A DNA stretch of 64,000 nucleotides from RGIG1681 sp964646345 (GTDB taxonomy: Bacteria; Bacillota; Clostridia; Christensenellales; UBA1242): the NCBI GenBank assembly GCA_964646345.1, contig CAZYDU010000001.1:1-64000 (forward strand), written 5' to 3'. Of this stretch, positions 7,575 through 15,697 are shown piece after piece. Each line of letters opens with the position of its first letter. Within the stretch, counting starts at the first letter, position 1. Under the pieces are notes generated by a model. It worked only from the letters and a program-made list of their open reading frames with translations. It had not been told where the DNA came from and made no database searches. Both the position numbers and the translations under genes were made by a program.

Positions 7575-8312
7575 TTATGTCATTTTCTTTCTCAAAGTAT
7601 CAATTATCTTACTTTCAAGTCTTGATACCTGAACTTGGGATATTCCAAGAAGTTCTGCAACTTCTCCTTGAGTTTTTCCCCTATAGAAACGCAAGAGAAT
7701 TATCTTTTTTTCTTTTTCTGGCAAGTTGTTAATTTCAGTTTTTAAAATGAACTTATCAAGCATATCATCACTTTTATCATGGACAGCTATTTTATCAATA
7801 ACACTTTGACTATTGGGGTCATCTTCATCAATTTTAGCTTGAATAGATAACACTTGTTGGCTTGAATCAAGAGCTAAAACAACATCTTCAACATCAACAT
7901 TAAAATGCTTTGCAATTTCATCAACATGCATTAGTTCTTTGCCTTCTGACTTGATTTGCTCATTGTATGCTTTAATCTTGATTGCAAGAGTTTTTATTGA
8001 CCTTGAAACTTTAATCATTCCATCATCTCTAAGATATCTTTTAATCTCCCCAGCTATCATTGGAACAGCATAGGTTGAAAATTTAACACCTATGCTTTCA
8101 TCAAAATTTTTTATGGCTTTCAAAAAACCGACACAACCCAGTTGATACAAATCATCATATTCAACACCTTTATTTAAATATCCCTTTACAACAGCTTTTA
8201 TAAGCGGAAAATTACCCTGCACCAACTTTTCGGTGGCATCACTATCTCCATTTTTTGACTTTTTGATAAGCTCATTTATTTCATTAATATTAATTGGCTT
8301 ATAAATTTCCAT
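7575..8312 (-). CDS. sigF: RNA polymerase sigma factor SigF (forespore)
   Basis: A 245-residue sigma-70 family factor with region 2 (FPLIKAVVKGYLNKGVEYDDLYQLGCVGFLKA split across the core-binding helix; FSTYAVPMIAGEIKRYLRDD for -10 recognition), region 3, and region 4 (LLRFYRGKTQGEVAELLGISQVQVSRLE). SigF and SigG are close relatives. The immediate upstream spoIIAA-spoIIAB pair identifies it as SigF. Its ATG overlaps the spoIIAB stop by one base (TAATG), indicating translational coupling. SpoIIAB should hold it inactive until the forespore forms. Confidence 0.93.
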   Translation of the reverse strand: MEIYKPININEINELIKKSKNGDSDATEKLVQGNFPLIKAVVKGYLNKGVEYDDLYQLGCVGFLKAIKNFDESIGVKFSTYAVPMIAGEIKRYLRDDGMIKVSRSIKTLAIKIKAYNEQIKSEGKELMHVDEIAKHFNVDVEDVVLALDSSQQVLSIQAKIDEDDPNSQSVIDKIAVHDKSDDMLDKFILKTEINNLPEKEKKIILLRFYRGKTQGEVAELLGISQVQVSRLESKIIDTLRKKMT

Positions 8313-8737
8313 TATTTCTTTATCACCTTCTGCATTCGCACAATTAACCCACTTGGTTTATTTTTCTCAACTGATAAACTATTCATAAATGAATCCATCA
8401 ATGTAAAACCCATGCCTGAATGTTCTTCGTCAGCTTTACTTGTGAAAAAAGGTTGAAGTGCCATGTCTATATCATCAATCCCTACACCAAAGTCAGTTAC
8501 AGTCACATCAAGTTTATTTCCTTCAATTTTCGCTTCTAGAACAATATTTCCACCTTTATTTGAATAACCGTGAACTATTGAATTTGTAACCGCTTCACTT
8601 ACCGCTGTTTTTATATCACTAATCTCAGACACCGTTGGCGAAAGTTGTCCAGCAAACATTGCAACAACTCCCCTTGCGAAACTTTCATTTATATTTTTCG
8701 CTTCAAACTCAAGTTTAAAATAATTACTATTTTCCAT
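8312..8737 (-). CDS. spoIIAB: Anti-sigma F factor / serine kinase SpoIIAB
   Basis: GHKL-fold kinase that binds SigF and phosphorylates SpoIIAA. At 141 residues it shows the N box EAVTNSIVHGY, the G1 box DFGVGIDD and the G2 box SGMGFTLM that bind ATP. The internal ATG is chosen as the start because AAAGGAG lies seven bases before it, and the protein then begins MENSNYFKLEF like its relatives. It is the middle gene of a three-gene operon. Confidence 0.95.
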   Translation of the reverse strand: MENSNYFKLEFEAKNINESFARGVVAMFAGQLSPTVSEISDIKTAVSEAVTNSIVHGYSNKGGNIVLEAKIEGNKLDVTVTDFGVGIDDIDMALQPFFTSKADEEHSGMGFTLMDSFMNSLSVEKNKPSGLIVRMQKVIKK

Positions 8738-8748
8738 TAAAATCTCCT

Positions 8749-9060
8749 TTAACATACTTTTGGAATAATTTGATATATTCCCGTCATTTCAAAAATTCTA
8801 TTTACATACGAAGTCGGATTTTTTATATAAAGACTAATGTCATTTTTTGCAAATTTATTATATCTTCCAAGAAGCATACCAATACCCGTGCTATCCATAA
8901 AAGATACACCTGAAAAATCTAAGATTAGTTTTTTGCCATTGATGTTTTTATTAAGCAAATCATCAAGTGTTAATCTTACATATTCCGCCGAATATTCATC
9001 AAGTTCTCCCGAAAGCTCTGCACAAATGTCACCATTCTCTGTTTTGTAACTAATTTCCAT
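8749..9060 (-). CDS. spoIIAA: Anti-sigma F factor antagonist SpoIIAA
   Basis: STAS-domain protein of 103 residues that releases SigF when dephosphorylated. The phosphorylatable serine is in FMDSTGIGMLLGRY, and ISGELDEYSAEY-like N-terminal strands are visible (ELSGELDEYSAE). A strong AAGGAGG precedes the ATG at 9060, whereas a longer reading frame to 9105 has no such signal. First gene of the operon. No clear sigma-H promoter was found upstream; a TATCAT box occurs about 25 bases before the ribosome binding site. Confidence 0.93.
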   Translation of the reverse strand: MEISYKTENGDICAELSGELDEYSAEYVRLTLDDLLNKNINGKKLILDFSGVSFMDSTGIGMLLGRYNKFAKNDISLYIKNPTSYVNRIFEMTGIYQIIPKVC

Positions 9061-9148
9061 AATTTCCTCCTTGCTAAAACAATGATAGCACATTCTTTTT
9101 TGCAAGAATTTGGAAATCTTGGAATATTAAATCGTGTTTTGTCTGAAG

Positions 9149-9500
9149 AAGTCGAGAAATCCCATTGGTTTTCCCGGTGTCATTTCGAGCGGAACGCAGT
9201 GCAGTCGAGAAATCCACCATCTCAAAAACATAATATATTTTCACACGGATAGTTCATGGGGATCTCTCCACTTCGGTCGAGATGACACCCATAGTAGGTG
9301 TTTTTATTACGTGTCACTTCGACTAAGTAAGCGAAGCGAACGCATGGAGAAATTTCCAAGCTAGAAAATGGATATCATTTTTAAGAGATCTCTCCACTTC
9401 GGTCGAGATGACACCCCTGATGGGTGTGTAAGTTCATGTTAACATACGAATAGTTTTGGGGGATTTCTCCATTCCACTTCACTCCAGTCGAAATGACATG
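9149..9500. repeat. Cluster of REPIN-like palindromic repeats (locus 1)
   Basis: Six related units in alternating orientation. Forward units look like GTCATTTCGAGCGGAA...GTCGAGAAATCC, and reverse units like GATCTCTCCACTTCGGTCGAGATGACAC. The pair at 9178-9290 encloses a core with CACGGATAGTTCATGG, also found at 39570 and 50540. The gap between spoIIAA and the protease gene holds nothing else recognisable apart from this cluster and the protease terminator. Short reading frames inside are repeat-derived. Confidence 0.85.
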
Positions 9501-9587
9501 AGAAATGCTAAATTAGCATAATATCATTTACTCTAACCACATAACAAACACAAAAATAATCCCCAACAAAAAATCAGCATAAAAAAA

Positions 9588-9619
9588 CAGTCCTTGGGGT
9601 ATTTTACCCACAAAGACTG
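9588..9619 (-). terminator. Terminator of the protease gene
   Basis: On the minus strand CAGTCTTTG-GGGT pairs with ACCCCAAGGACTG (about 12 pairs with one bulge) around AAAAT, followed by T7. Confidence 0.85.
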
Positions 9620-9634
9620 CTATCCTATATTTTT

Positions 9635-11461
9635 CTAACAAATCTCTTTAAAACACGAGTCGTTTAAATCTAAAGTTATTACTTGCTCACTGCCATCTCT
9701 TGAAATTGTAAATGAAATTTGCAAACAATTAAGATTAACTTTTAAAAGCAAATCATCAAGTTCATAATCTAAATTAAAGAACTCACTTGCCAAATAATCA
9801 TTTTCAGCAAAACTTACCTGCTTAATGATATCGCCTGTTTTTAACCCATTACCATTTTTATTTGCAAGACTATTTTCATCAACATCTTCAACTAAAACAT
9901 TGTAAACCACATTCCAAATTTTATTCCCATTAATGTCTAATGATGTGCTTGAATTTGAAATACCATTTTTTATGCTAAATCCTAAATTTTCAACCTTTAG
10001 TGTTTTTATTCTTGTATTTTCGCTAGATTTTGTTGCACCATCACACTGATAAATTATTTGGTCGGCAATACCAGTTGCAATATTGATTGGAATAACAAAC
10101 CCAACATTATCATATTCTTCATCTGCTATTTTTGCATTTACAATTCCAACCAAATTACCATACAAATCATAAAGTCCGCCACCAGAATTACCGCCATTAA
10201 TAGCAGCATCAACACGAATGAGACGCATTGTAACTTTTTTAGTCGAATCAATCAAAGAGCTCATTGTTATATCGTTTGAAACAGAAGATACAACACCGCT
10301 AGTTGAAGTTAAAACCAAAGCATTTATCCATTCTTGTTCTGTAGATGAATTAGGCAGTAACGGATTACCAACTGCAATAATTTCTTCCCCACCAACAAGT
10401 TCAGTGCTATCACCAATAGTCACAGTTTCAAAATCTCCACTATCAAAAAAGATTTCTGCTTGCGTTCTAGATAAATTAGTTCTTTCAATTTTCAAAACAG
10501 CAATATCATTATCAGCTGAGCCACCAACAAAGGTCGCATTAAGCTTATAATCTTCTGACTGGTAGCCATAAAGATATATACCATAGTATTCATTGTCTCT
10601 ACCATTTAAGAAATGTTTTTGTATGCTGTCATTTATTGAAAGCGTGCTAATTGCACTTGGACTAAAACAATCAATGGTGTATATGCCACTATATCTCGCT
10701 TGTTTTATGTCATCATCACTACAAACAGTACCTAAAAAAGATGTTCCTGTTGTTTCATTGTTATAAACAATATAGTTTTGGTCATTTGAATAATTATCAA
10801 TATAAGCTACGTGATAGTTTGTGATAATGTATGCTGTATCGAAATAGTCATTTTCATCAGTTGGGTCGCTATCAAACATTTGATAGATTACCCCAGCACC
10901 AGCTGACAAATATTTATTAGTGCTTTTATTACTTATAGCATACACCGATTCATAAGAACCTGTTTGATTATTTTGAACCGTAAGATTACTTATATTCCAT
11001 TCTGTGGTGGTATAGCTATAACAAATATCCACTGTTGTTGAATATGCTTTTTGTGTTGCAATTTTTTTATTGTATTTACCTGAAGCAATCTCTAGCAAAA
11101 AATCGTCATATTCATACTCTGATTGAGATTTTCCAGTTGCAGTTAAATATGCTTCATAGATTTGGTCAAGCGGAATATCTAGCACTGCATCTTGTCCGTC
11201 TTGACCATCTTCGCCTTGTAATGAATCAAGCCACTCATTAACATTACCTGTAAATCCTTGGCTTTTTGCAATATCATAAGCAGAATCGCCCTTATTGTCT
11301 GCAATTTCTTCTTCAAGTTTTTCTATCTTTTTATAAAGCGAAAGAATCTCATCAGAATTATTTGTGGTACCATCTTTTTTACCCACACTTACACAGATTG
11401 TCACAACACACATAACAATCATCATTAAAAATGCAAAAATATTGACCTTTTTTGCTTCCAT
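9635..11461 (-). CDS. Membrane-anchored trypsin-like (S1C/HtrA-like) serine protease
   Basis: A 608-residue protein. Residues about 8-28 form a transmembrane anchor, then a short coiled coil (EILSLYKKIEKLEEEIADN). Next comes the surface-protein motif SAYDIAKSQGFTGNVNEWLDSLQG followed by GEDGQDGQDA, a mini collagen-like run often seen in Firmicute exported proteins. The protease triad is visible as NYHVAY (His), DNDIAVLKI (Asp) and GGNSGGGLYD (Ser). The C-terminal 110 residues look PDZ-like. The start is set by AAGGAG before ATG 11461. Likely extracytoplasmic quality control or processing. It lies just downstream of fhs and may be read from the same transcript. Confidence 0.85.
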   Translation of the reverse strand: MEAKKVNIFAFLMMIVMCVVTICVSVGKKDGTTNNSDEILSLYKKIEKLEEEIADNKGDSAYDIAKSQGFTGNVNEWLDSLQGEDGQDGQDAVLDIPLDQIYEAYLTATGKSQSEYEYDDFLLEIASGKYNKKIATQKAYSTTVDICYSYTTTEWNISNLTVQNNQTGSYESVYAISNKSTNKYLSAGAGVIYQMFDSDPTDENDYFDTAYIITNYHVAYIDNYSNDQNYIVYNNETTGTSFLGTVCSDDDIKQARYSGIYTIDCFSPSAISTLSINDSIQKHFLNGRDNEYYGIYLYGYQSEDYKLNATFVGGSADNDIAVLKIERTNLSRTQAEIFFDSGDFETVTIGDSTELVGGEEIIAVGNPLLPNSSTEQEWINALVLTSTSGVVSSVSNDITMSSLIDSTKKVTMRLIRVDAAINGGNSGGGLYDLYGNLVGIVNAKIADEEYDNVGFVIPINIATGIADQIIYQCDGATKSSENTRIKTLKVENLGFSIKNGISNSSTSLDINGNKIWNVVYNVLVEDVDENSLANKNGNGLKTGDIIKQVSFAENDYLASEFFNLDYELDDLLLKVNLNCLQISFTISRDGSEQVITLDLNDSCFKEIC

Positions 11462-11471
11462 AATATTCTCC

Positions 11472-13154
11472 TTAAGACAAACCCGTAATTGTACCATCAG
11501 CACAAATATCAATCTTTTCAGCATTAGGCACTTTTGATAATCCTGGCATCAACATCATATCGCCAGCAATAACCACAATAAATCCACTGCCAGTTTTTAT
11601 CTCAATATCTCTTATGTTTAGCTTAAAGCCCATAGGCGAACCAACTTTAGATTTATCATCTGTAAAACTAAACTGAGTTTTTGCGATAATTATTGGCAAT
11701 TTATCTAACTTATATTTATTTATAAACTTAATTTTCTCTTTAGCTGTATCAGATAAGACAATTCCGTCTCCGCCATAAATCTTTTTTACTATTTGTTCAA
11801 TTTTTTCTTCAACAGGACTATTTAGATTATATGTAAATTCAAGTTCGCTGTCATTAATATTTTTCAATACCGCTTCAGCTAAATCCAAAGTTCCTTCGCC
11901 ACCTTTAGCAAAGCACTCATTCACAACAGCATCTACATTACGTTTTTTTAGCTTATTAATAACATATTCAATTTCTTCACTGGTATCTGTCACAAATTTA
12001 TTAATTGTTACAACAACGTTTTTATTGTATACCTTTTGAAGCGAGTCAATATGTCTATATAAATTACCCAAACCTTTTTCGATAAATGGCAAAGTATCAC
12101 CTTTGTAATCATCAGGCATTTCGCCATGAAACTTAAGACCACGCAAAGTTGCAACCAAAACAATTACGCTTGGATTTAGTCCAGCAATTCTACACTTTAC
12201 ATCTAAAAATTTCTCAGCACCCAAATCACTGCCAAAACCGGCTTCTGTGATTGTATAGTCGCTTGTAGCCAAACTCAATTTAGTGGCAATAACCGAGTTG
12301 CAACCATGAGCAATGTTTGCAAATGGTCCAAGATGAACAAATGCAGGAGTATGTGTAATGGTTTGAACCAAATTTGGTTGCAAAATATTACGTAAGAGCG
12401 TTGCCATACTTCCTTCAGCCTTTAAATCTCTAGCATAAACAGGCTCGCCTTTTGTGTTTAAAGCCAACATAATATTTCCAAGTCTAGTTTTCAAGTCATT
12501 AAAATCAGTAGCCAAACAACAAATAGCCATTGTCTCACTAGCTGATGTAATTGTAAAACTATCTTTTCTCAAAAGGTTTTGCTTATTGCCATTTTTATCT
12601 TTGCCACTTATATAATAACTTATGTCACGAAGCGACCTATCATTCACATCTAGGCATCTATGAAATAAAATATTATTAACGTCAATATCAAGCTTGTTTC
12701 CGTTGAAAATATGATTATCAATCATCGCACACAAAAGATTGTTTGCAGACGTTATAGCATCAAAATCTCCCGTAAAACTCAAATTAATATCTTCCATTGG
12801 AAGCACTTGACTGTATCCGCCACCAGCAGCACCACCTTTAATCCCGAAAACAGGACCAAGAGATGGCTCACGGAGTGCAAGTGACACTTTCTTATTTTTT
12901 AATGCTAAAGCATCTGCAAGACCAATGGATACTGTTGTTTTTCCAATACCAAACTTTGTTGGACTCATTGCTGTAACAAGTATTAGTTTGCCTTGATTTC
13001 CACTATCTAAATATTTTTGATAATTTTTTACCTTTGCTATGGTATCGCCATACTTACTAAGGTCACTTTCTGCAATATTGAGTTTAAGTGCAATTTCTTC
13101 AATAGGCAGAAGTTTTGATTCTTGTGCAATTTCAATATCAGTTTTCATTCGCAT
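11472..13154 (-). CDS. fhs: Formate-tetrahydrofolate ligase
   Basis: ATP-dependent formation of 10-formyl-THF for one-carbon metabolism. The 560-residue length and the blocks LREPSLGPVFGIKGGAAGGG, FTGDFDAITSANNLL and EAGFGSDLGAEKF are diagnostic. The P-loop region reads SPTKFGIGKTT, where most family members have TPAGEGKTT, so the usual Glu is replaced by Ile. The start overlaps the end of nrnA by 17 bases. A second ATG two codons on is also possible. No other folate genes lie nearby. Confidence 0.93.
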   Translation of the reverse strand: MRMKTDIEIAQESKLLPIEEIALKLNIAESDLSKYGDTIAKVKNYQKYLDSGNQGKLILVTAMSPTKFGIGKTTVSIGLADALALKNKKVSLALREPSLGPVFGIKGGAAGGGYSQVLPMEDINLSFTGDFDAITSANNLLCAMIDNHIFNGNKLDIDVNNILFHRCLDVNDRSLRDISYYISGKDKNGNKQNLLRKDSFTITSASETMAICCLATDFNDLKTRLGNIMLALNTKGEPVYARDLKAEGSMATLLRNILQPNLVQTITHTPAFVHLGPFANIAHGCNSVIATKLSLATSDYTITEAGFGSDLGAEKFLDVKCRIAGLNPSVIVLVATLRGLKFHGEMPDDYKGDTLPFIEKGLGNLYRHIDSLQKVYNKNVVVTINKFVTDTSEEIEYVINKLKKRNVDAVVNECFAKGGEGTLDLAEAVLKNINDSELEFTYNLNSPVEEKIEQIVKKIYGGDGIVLSDTAKEKIKFINKYKLDKLPIIIAKTQFSFTDDKSKVGSPMGFKLNIRDIEIKTGSGFIVVIAGDMMLMPGLSKVPNAEKIDICADGTITGLS

Positions 13155-14100
13155 TATTCTCCTTTAAATAATTTATAATTTCTTTTTCAACTAAATTCTC
13201 AGCACTTGTCAAACTATCTATAATCAAACACCCCGAAGCATTTTTATGTCCGCCACCGCCAAATTTTTCTGCAATTTTAGATACATCATATTCAAACTTT
13301 GACCTAAAAGAACAATGTATGCCGTCTATTTTTTGCTTTAAAATTACACCAATTTTGTAACCACAATTTAAAAATGAATTTGGCAAATTTCCAATATTTT
13401 CATTTTCACTAGCACCAAATCTTTCATAATCTGAAGTTGACACACTCATTATTACAAACTTATATTCTTCATTAACTATTGCACCCATTATTGCATTAGA
13501 AGTTAAATATAAGTTTTCAATCGTTCTTTTATCGAAAAACTCACTATAAACCTTTCTTATTTCTGCTTGTTTTTCCAAAAGTTCAGAACAAACCAGGAAT
13601 GTTTTTGAATCGGTATTATTATTTCTAAATATTCCGGTGTCTCCACATATCGCTAGATACAAAGCCGTTGCAATTTCTTTTGTGATTTTTATTTTCATAA
13701 GTTTTAAAAGATCATAAATAACAATAGCACACGCACTTTCTGGTTTCACAACTTCATGTTTAGCAAATCTTGAACCATTTGCATGATGGTCAATTTTCGC
13801 CGTATTTGTAAAACCACAAAAAGGTTCTTCATATTTACCCAATAAGTTACTCGAAGCCACATCTACTGATAAATACAAATCAAAACCCGACAAGTCCATT
13901 TTGTTATATTCTTCAAAGCCTTCCAAAAAAGAATAATTGCCAGTCATTTCATCATCACAAAACAATCCAACATTTTTGCCAAGTTTTAGTAGTGCTAATC
14001 TCAAAGCTAATGCTGAACCAATCGCATCAGGGTCTGGACTTTTATGTGAAAAGATAGCAATATTTTTAGATTTCTTTATTAAACTTATAATATTTCGCAT
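13138..14100 (-). CDS. nrnA: DHH/DHHA1 phosphoesterase, NrnA-like
   Basis: Family members degrade short oligoribonucleotides (nanoRNA) and may dephosphorylate pAp. The 320 residues show the DHH motifs SHKSPDPDAIGSALAL, LSVDVASSN and IDHHANGS, an ICGDTGIF block, and the DHHA1 signature FGGGGHKNASGC. It begins after AAGGAG and overlaps fhs downstream, suggesting translational coupling. A promoter with an extended -10 lies just upstream. Confidence 0.9.
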   Translation of the reverse strand: MRNIISLIKKSKNIAIFSHKSPDPDAIGSALALRLALLKLGKNVGLFCDDEMTGNYSFLEGFEEYNKMDLSGFDLYLSVDVASSNLLGKYEEPFCGFTNTAKIDHHANGSRFAKHEVVKPESACAIVIYDLLKLMKIKITKEIATALYLAICGDTGIFRNNNTDSKTFLVCSELLEKQAEIRKVYSEFFDKRTIENLYLTSNAIMGAIVNEEYKFVIMSVSTSDYERFGASENENIGNLPNSFLNCGYKIGVILKQKIDGIHCSFRSKFEYDVSKIAEKFGGGGHKNASGCLIIDSLTSAENLVEKEIINYLKENNANEN

Positions 14101-14121
14101 GAATTTCTCCTTACTTATTTA

Positions 14122-14149
14122 ATAATAGCACAATTTTTAGCATTCACAA
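14122..14149 (-). promoter_or_regulatory. Promoter of nrnA-fhs(-protease)
   Basis: TTGTGA, 16 bp, TATTAT with an adjacent TGC (extended -10), about 20 bases before the nrnA start. Confidence 0.55.
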
Positions 14150-14188
14150 ACAAAAACAAAGTTTTATTTATCAAATTTCAACATAAAA

Positions 14189-14232
14189 AGACATCTTGAG
14201 CACATTTAGCAAGAAATGTTTTCAAAATGTCT
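14189..14232 (-). terminator. Terminator of the dipeptidase gene
   Basis: AGACATTTTGA pairs with TCAAGATGTCT (11 pairs, one G-U) with a nested ACATTT/AAATGT stem, followed by TTTTTATG. Confidence 0.8.
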
Positions 14233-14250
14233 AGAATTGAAACTTGACTT

Positions 14251-15075
14251 TTAAGCAAAATTTTTCAGAAAGTTATTTGCATTACAAAAAAAGATTTTAT
14301 CTATAGCTTTTTCAGTGTATCCCATTTTTAGCAACCCTTTTGAGACTTTACTAATTAAACCGGAGTAATCTTTGATACCCTTAGGCATGTGCTTAGTTCC
14401 GTAAAAATCCGTGCCAATGGCAAGATTATCAATGCCGTAATGACAAGCAAAATAATCTATGTGGCAAATTATATCATCAACAATACATTTCTTTTCGCCA
14501 CTAATAAAATCACTAACCAAACACAAACCAACAAGCCCACCACTCTCACAAATCATTTTTATTTGATAATCTTTTAAGTTTCTTGGGTTGTTACAAAGCG
14601 AAAAACATGCAGTATGAGAGCAAAACAAGGGCTTATTTGACACCTTTGCAACATCTAAAAAACTACTTTCATTTAAGTGTGCCAAATCAATTTTTATGTA
14701 ATTATCTTCAAGCTTTTTCACAACAAGTTTACCAAAATTGGATAGTCTGCCAGTTTCAAAAGCACCACCCGCCAATGCGTTACAATTATTCCATGTAAGT
14801 CCCGCATAAATTGGTTTAAACTTAACAAAATCATTCAAGTTATCTTTATTTAAAAAATGCAAATCTTCGACAGCTAAAAATAATTTTTCATTTTTATTTA
14901 CAAAATCCCTAGCTTTATCTAGCATAACAAACGAATCATGCTCATTCATTTCAGACGTCCAAATAGCTGAAACAATAGTCTCTGCATCGCATGATTTGTT
15001 TAAATATTTTTGTTTTTTATGGTCCTTTGGTATTTGCAAAAAATAATCATTATGTAAATCAAAGAGTTTATACAT
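14251..15075 (-). CDS. Membrane-dipeptidase-family (M19) zinc hydrolase
   Basis: A 274-residue amidohydrolase-fold protein similar to renal dipeptidase (M19). Visible landmarks are FDLHNDYF for the first metal ligands (HxD), GLTWNNCNALAGG, IDLAHLNESSF, LFCSHTACFSLCNNPRN for a metal histidine, and LAIGTDFYGT for the late aspartate. It is shorter than typical family members (about 310-400), mainly by a short N-terminus. The ATG at 15075 is chosen because homology begins at MYKLFDLHND. A TATATT box lies five bases upstream of it, so the mRNA may be leaderless. The natural dipeptide substrate cannot be told. Confidence 0.82.
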   Translation of the reverse strand: MYKLFDLHNDYFLQIPKDHKKQKYLNKSCDAETIVSAIWTSEMNEHDSFVMLDKARDFVNKNEKLFLAVEDLHFLNKDNLNDFVKFKPIYAGLTWNNCNALAGGAFETGRLSNFGKLVVKKLEDNYIKIDLAHLNESSFLDVAKVSNKPLFCSHTACFSLCNNPRNLKDYQIKMICESGGLVGLCLVSDFISGEKKCIVDDIICHIDYFACHYGIDNLAIGTDFYGTKHMPKGIKDYSGLISKVSKGLLKMGYTEKAIDKIFFCNANNFLKNFA

Positions 15076-15123
15076 ATTATAATATATTGCGAAAAACAAC
15101 AAAATTATACAAAAAATAAAAAA

Positions 15124-15149
15124 ATAGTTGCTTAAATTAAAGCAACTAT
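15124..15149 (-). terminator. Terminator of the Nudix gene
   Basis: ATAGTTGCTT and AAGCAACTAT pair over 10 bp around a 6-nt loop, followed by T7-A-T6. It isolates the downstream dipeptidase gene. Confidence 0.88.
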
Positions 15150-15152
15150 CAT

Positions 15153-15635
15153 TTAGTCTTCATTTCTAATTATATGTTTAAGTTCATAATCTTTATCTTT
15201 TAAAATTTGTTTTAAGTTTCCCGGACGAATATCAACATCATCAAGATTTTGAATATCAAACCATTTGAAAATTAGATGCACAATTTTGCCTTCGTCATTT
15301 TCATCAACTTCCCAATCTTTTAGCTTATCATCAGGTATTTCGCCTTGCATCAAATAATAAAAACTAATCTCATGAAAACGTTTATCCTTTTTGCTAGGAA
15401 AAAAACTTTCCATCATCAAGATTAATTTTGCATCATCAAAACCAACTTCAACTTCTTCTTTAATCTCACGAATAACTGCTGTTTTGCTATCTTCATTTAA
15501 ATGAATATGCCCACCAGGACAACACCAAAATTCATTGGTTTTAATTTTGCACATCAAGACTTTATTATCATGCACAATCAAGCCATTTGCCCTAACTTTT
15601 AGTTTTGAATTTCCGTCATTGATTTCTAAATCCAT
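15153..15635 (-). CDS. Nudix hydrolase
   Basis: A 160-residue protein with the Nudix box GGHIHLNEDSKTAVIREIKEEVEV (GX5EX7REUXEEXGU, split here over residues 41-64; the last Gly is replaced by Glu). This motif binds Mg and cleaves nucleoside diphosphate-X compounds. The C-terminal part is acidic. The substrate is unknown. Good AGGAGA before the ATG. It lies between rny and the dipeptidase with terminators on both sides, so it is probably a single-gene unit. Confidence 0.87.
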   Translation of the reverse strand: MDLEINDGNSKLKVRANGLIVHDNKVLMCKIKTNEFWCCPGGHIHLNEDSKTAVIREIKEEVEVGFDDAKLILMMESFFPSKKDKRFHEISFYYLMQGEIPDDKLKDWEVDENDEGKIVHLIFKWFDIQNLDDVDIRPGNLKQILKDKDYELKHIIRNED

Positions 15636-15668
15636 AATTCTCTCCTTAAATATTTTTTATAAACAAAA

Positions 15669-15686
15669 ACTGCCCAAGTCGGCAGT
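15669..15686 (-). terminator. Terminator of rny
   Basis: ACTGCC and GGCAGT pair around a 6-nt loop, followed by TTTTTG, 12 bases after the rny stop codon. Confidence 0.75.
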
Positions 15687-15697
15687 CTTTATTTGTT

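Noticed and set aside
9149..9500. Possible CRISPR array
   Set aside because: Units alternate in orientation, vary in length and have no regular spacers; the same sequence occurs at four distant intergenic sites. No cas genes are present.
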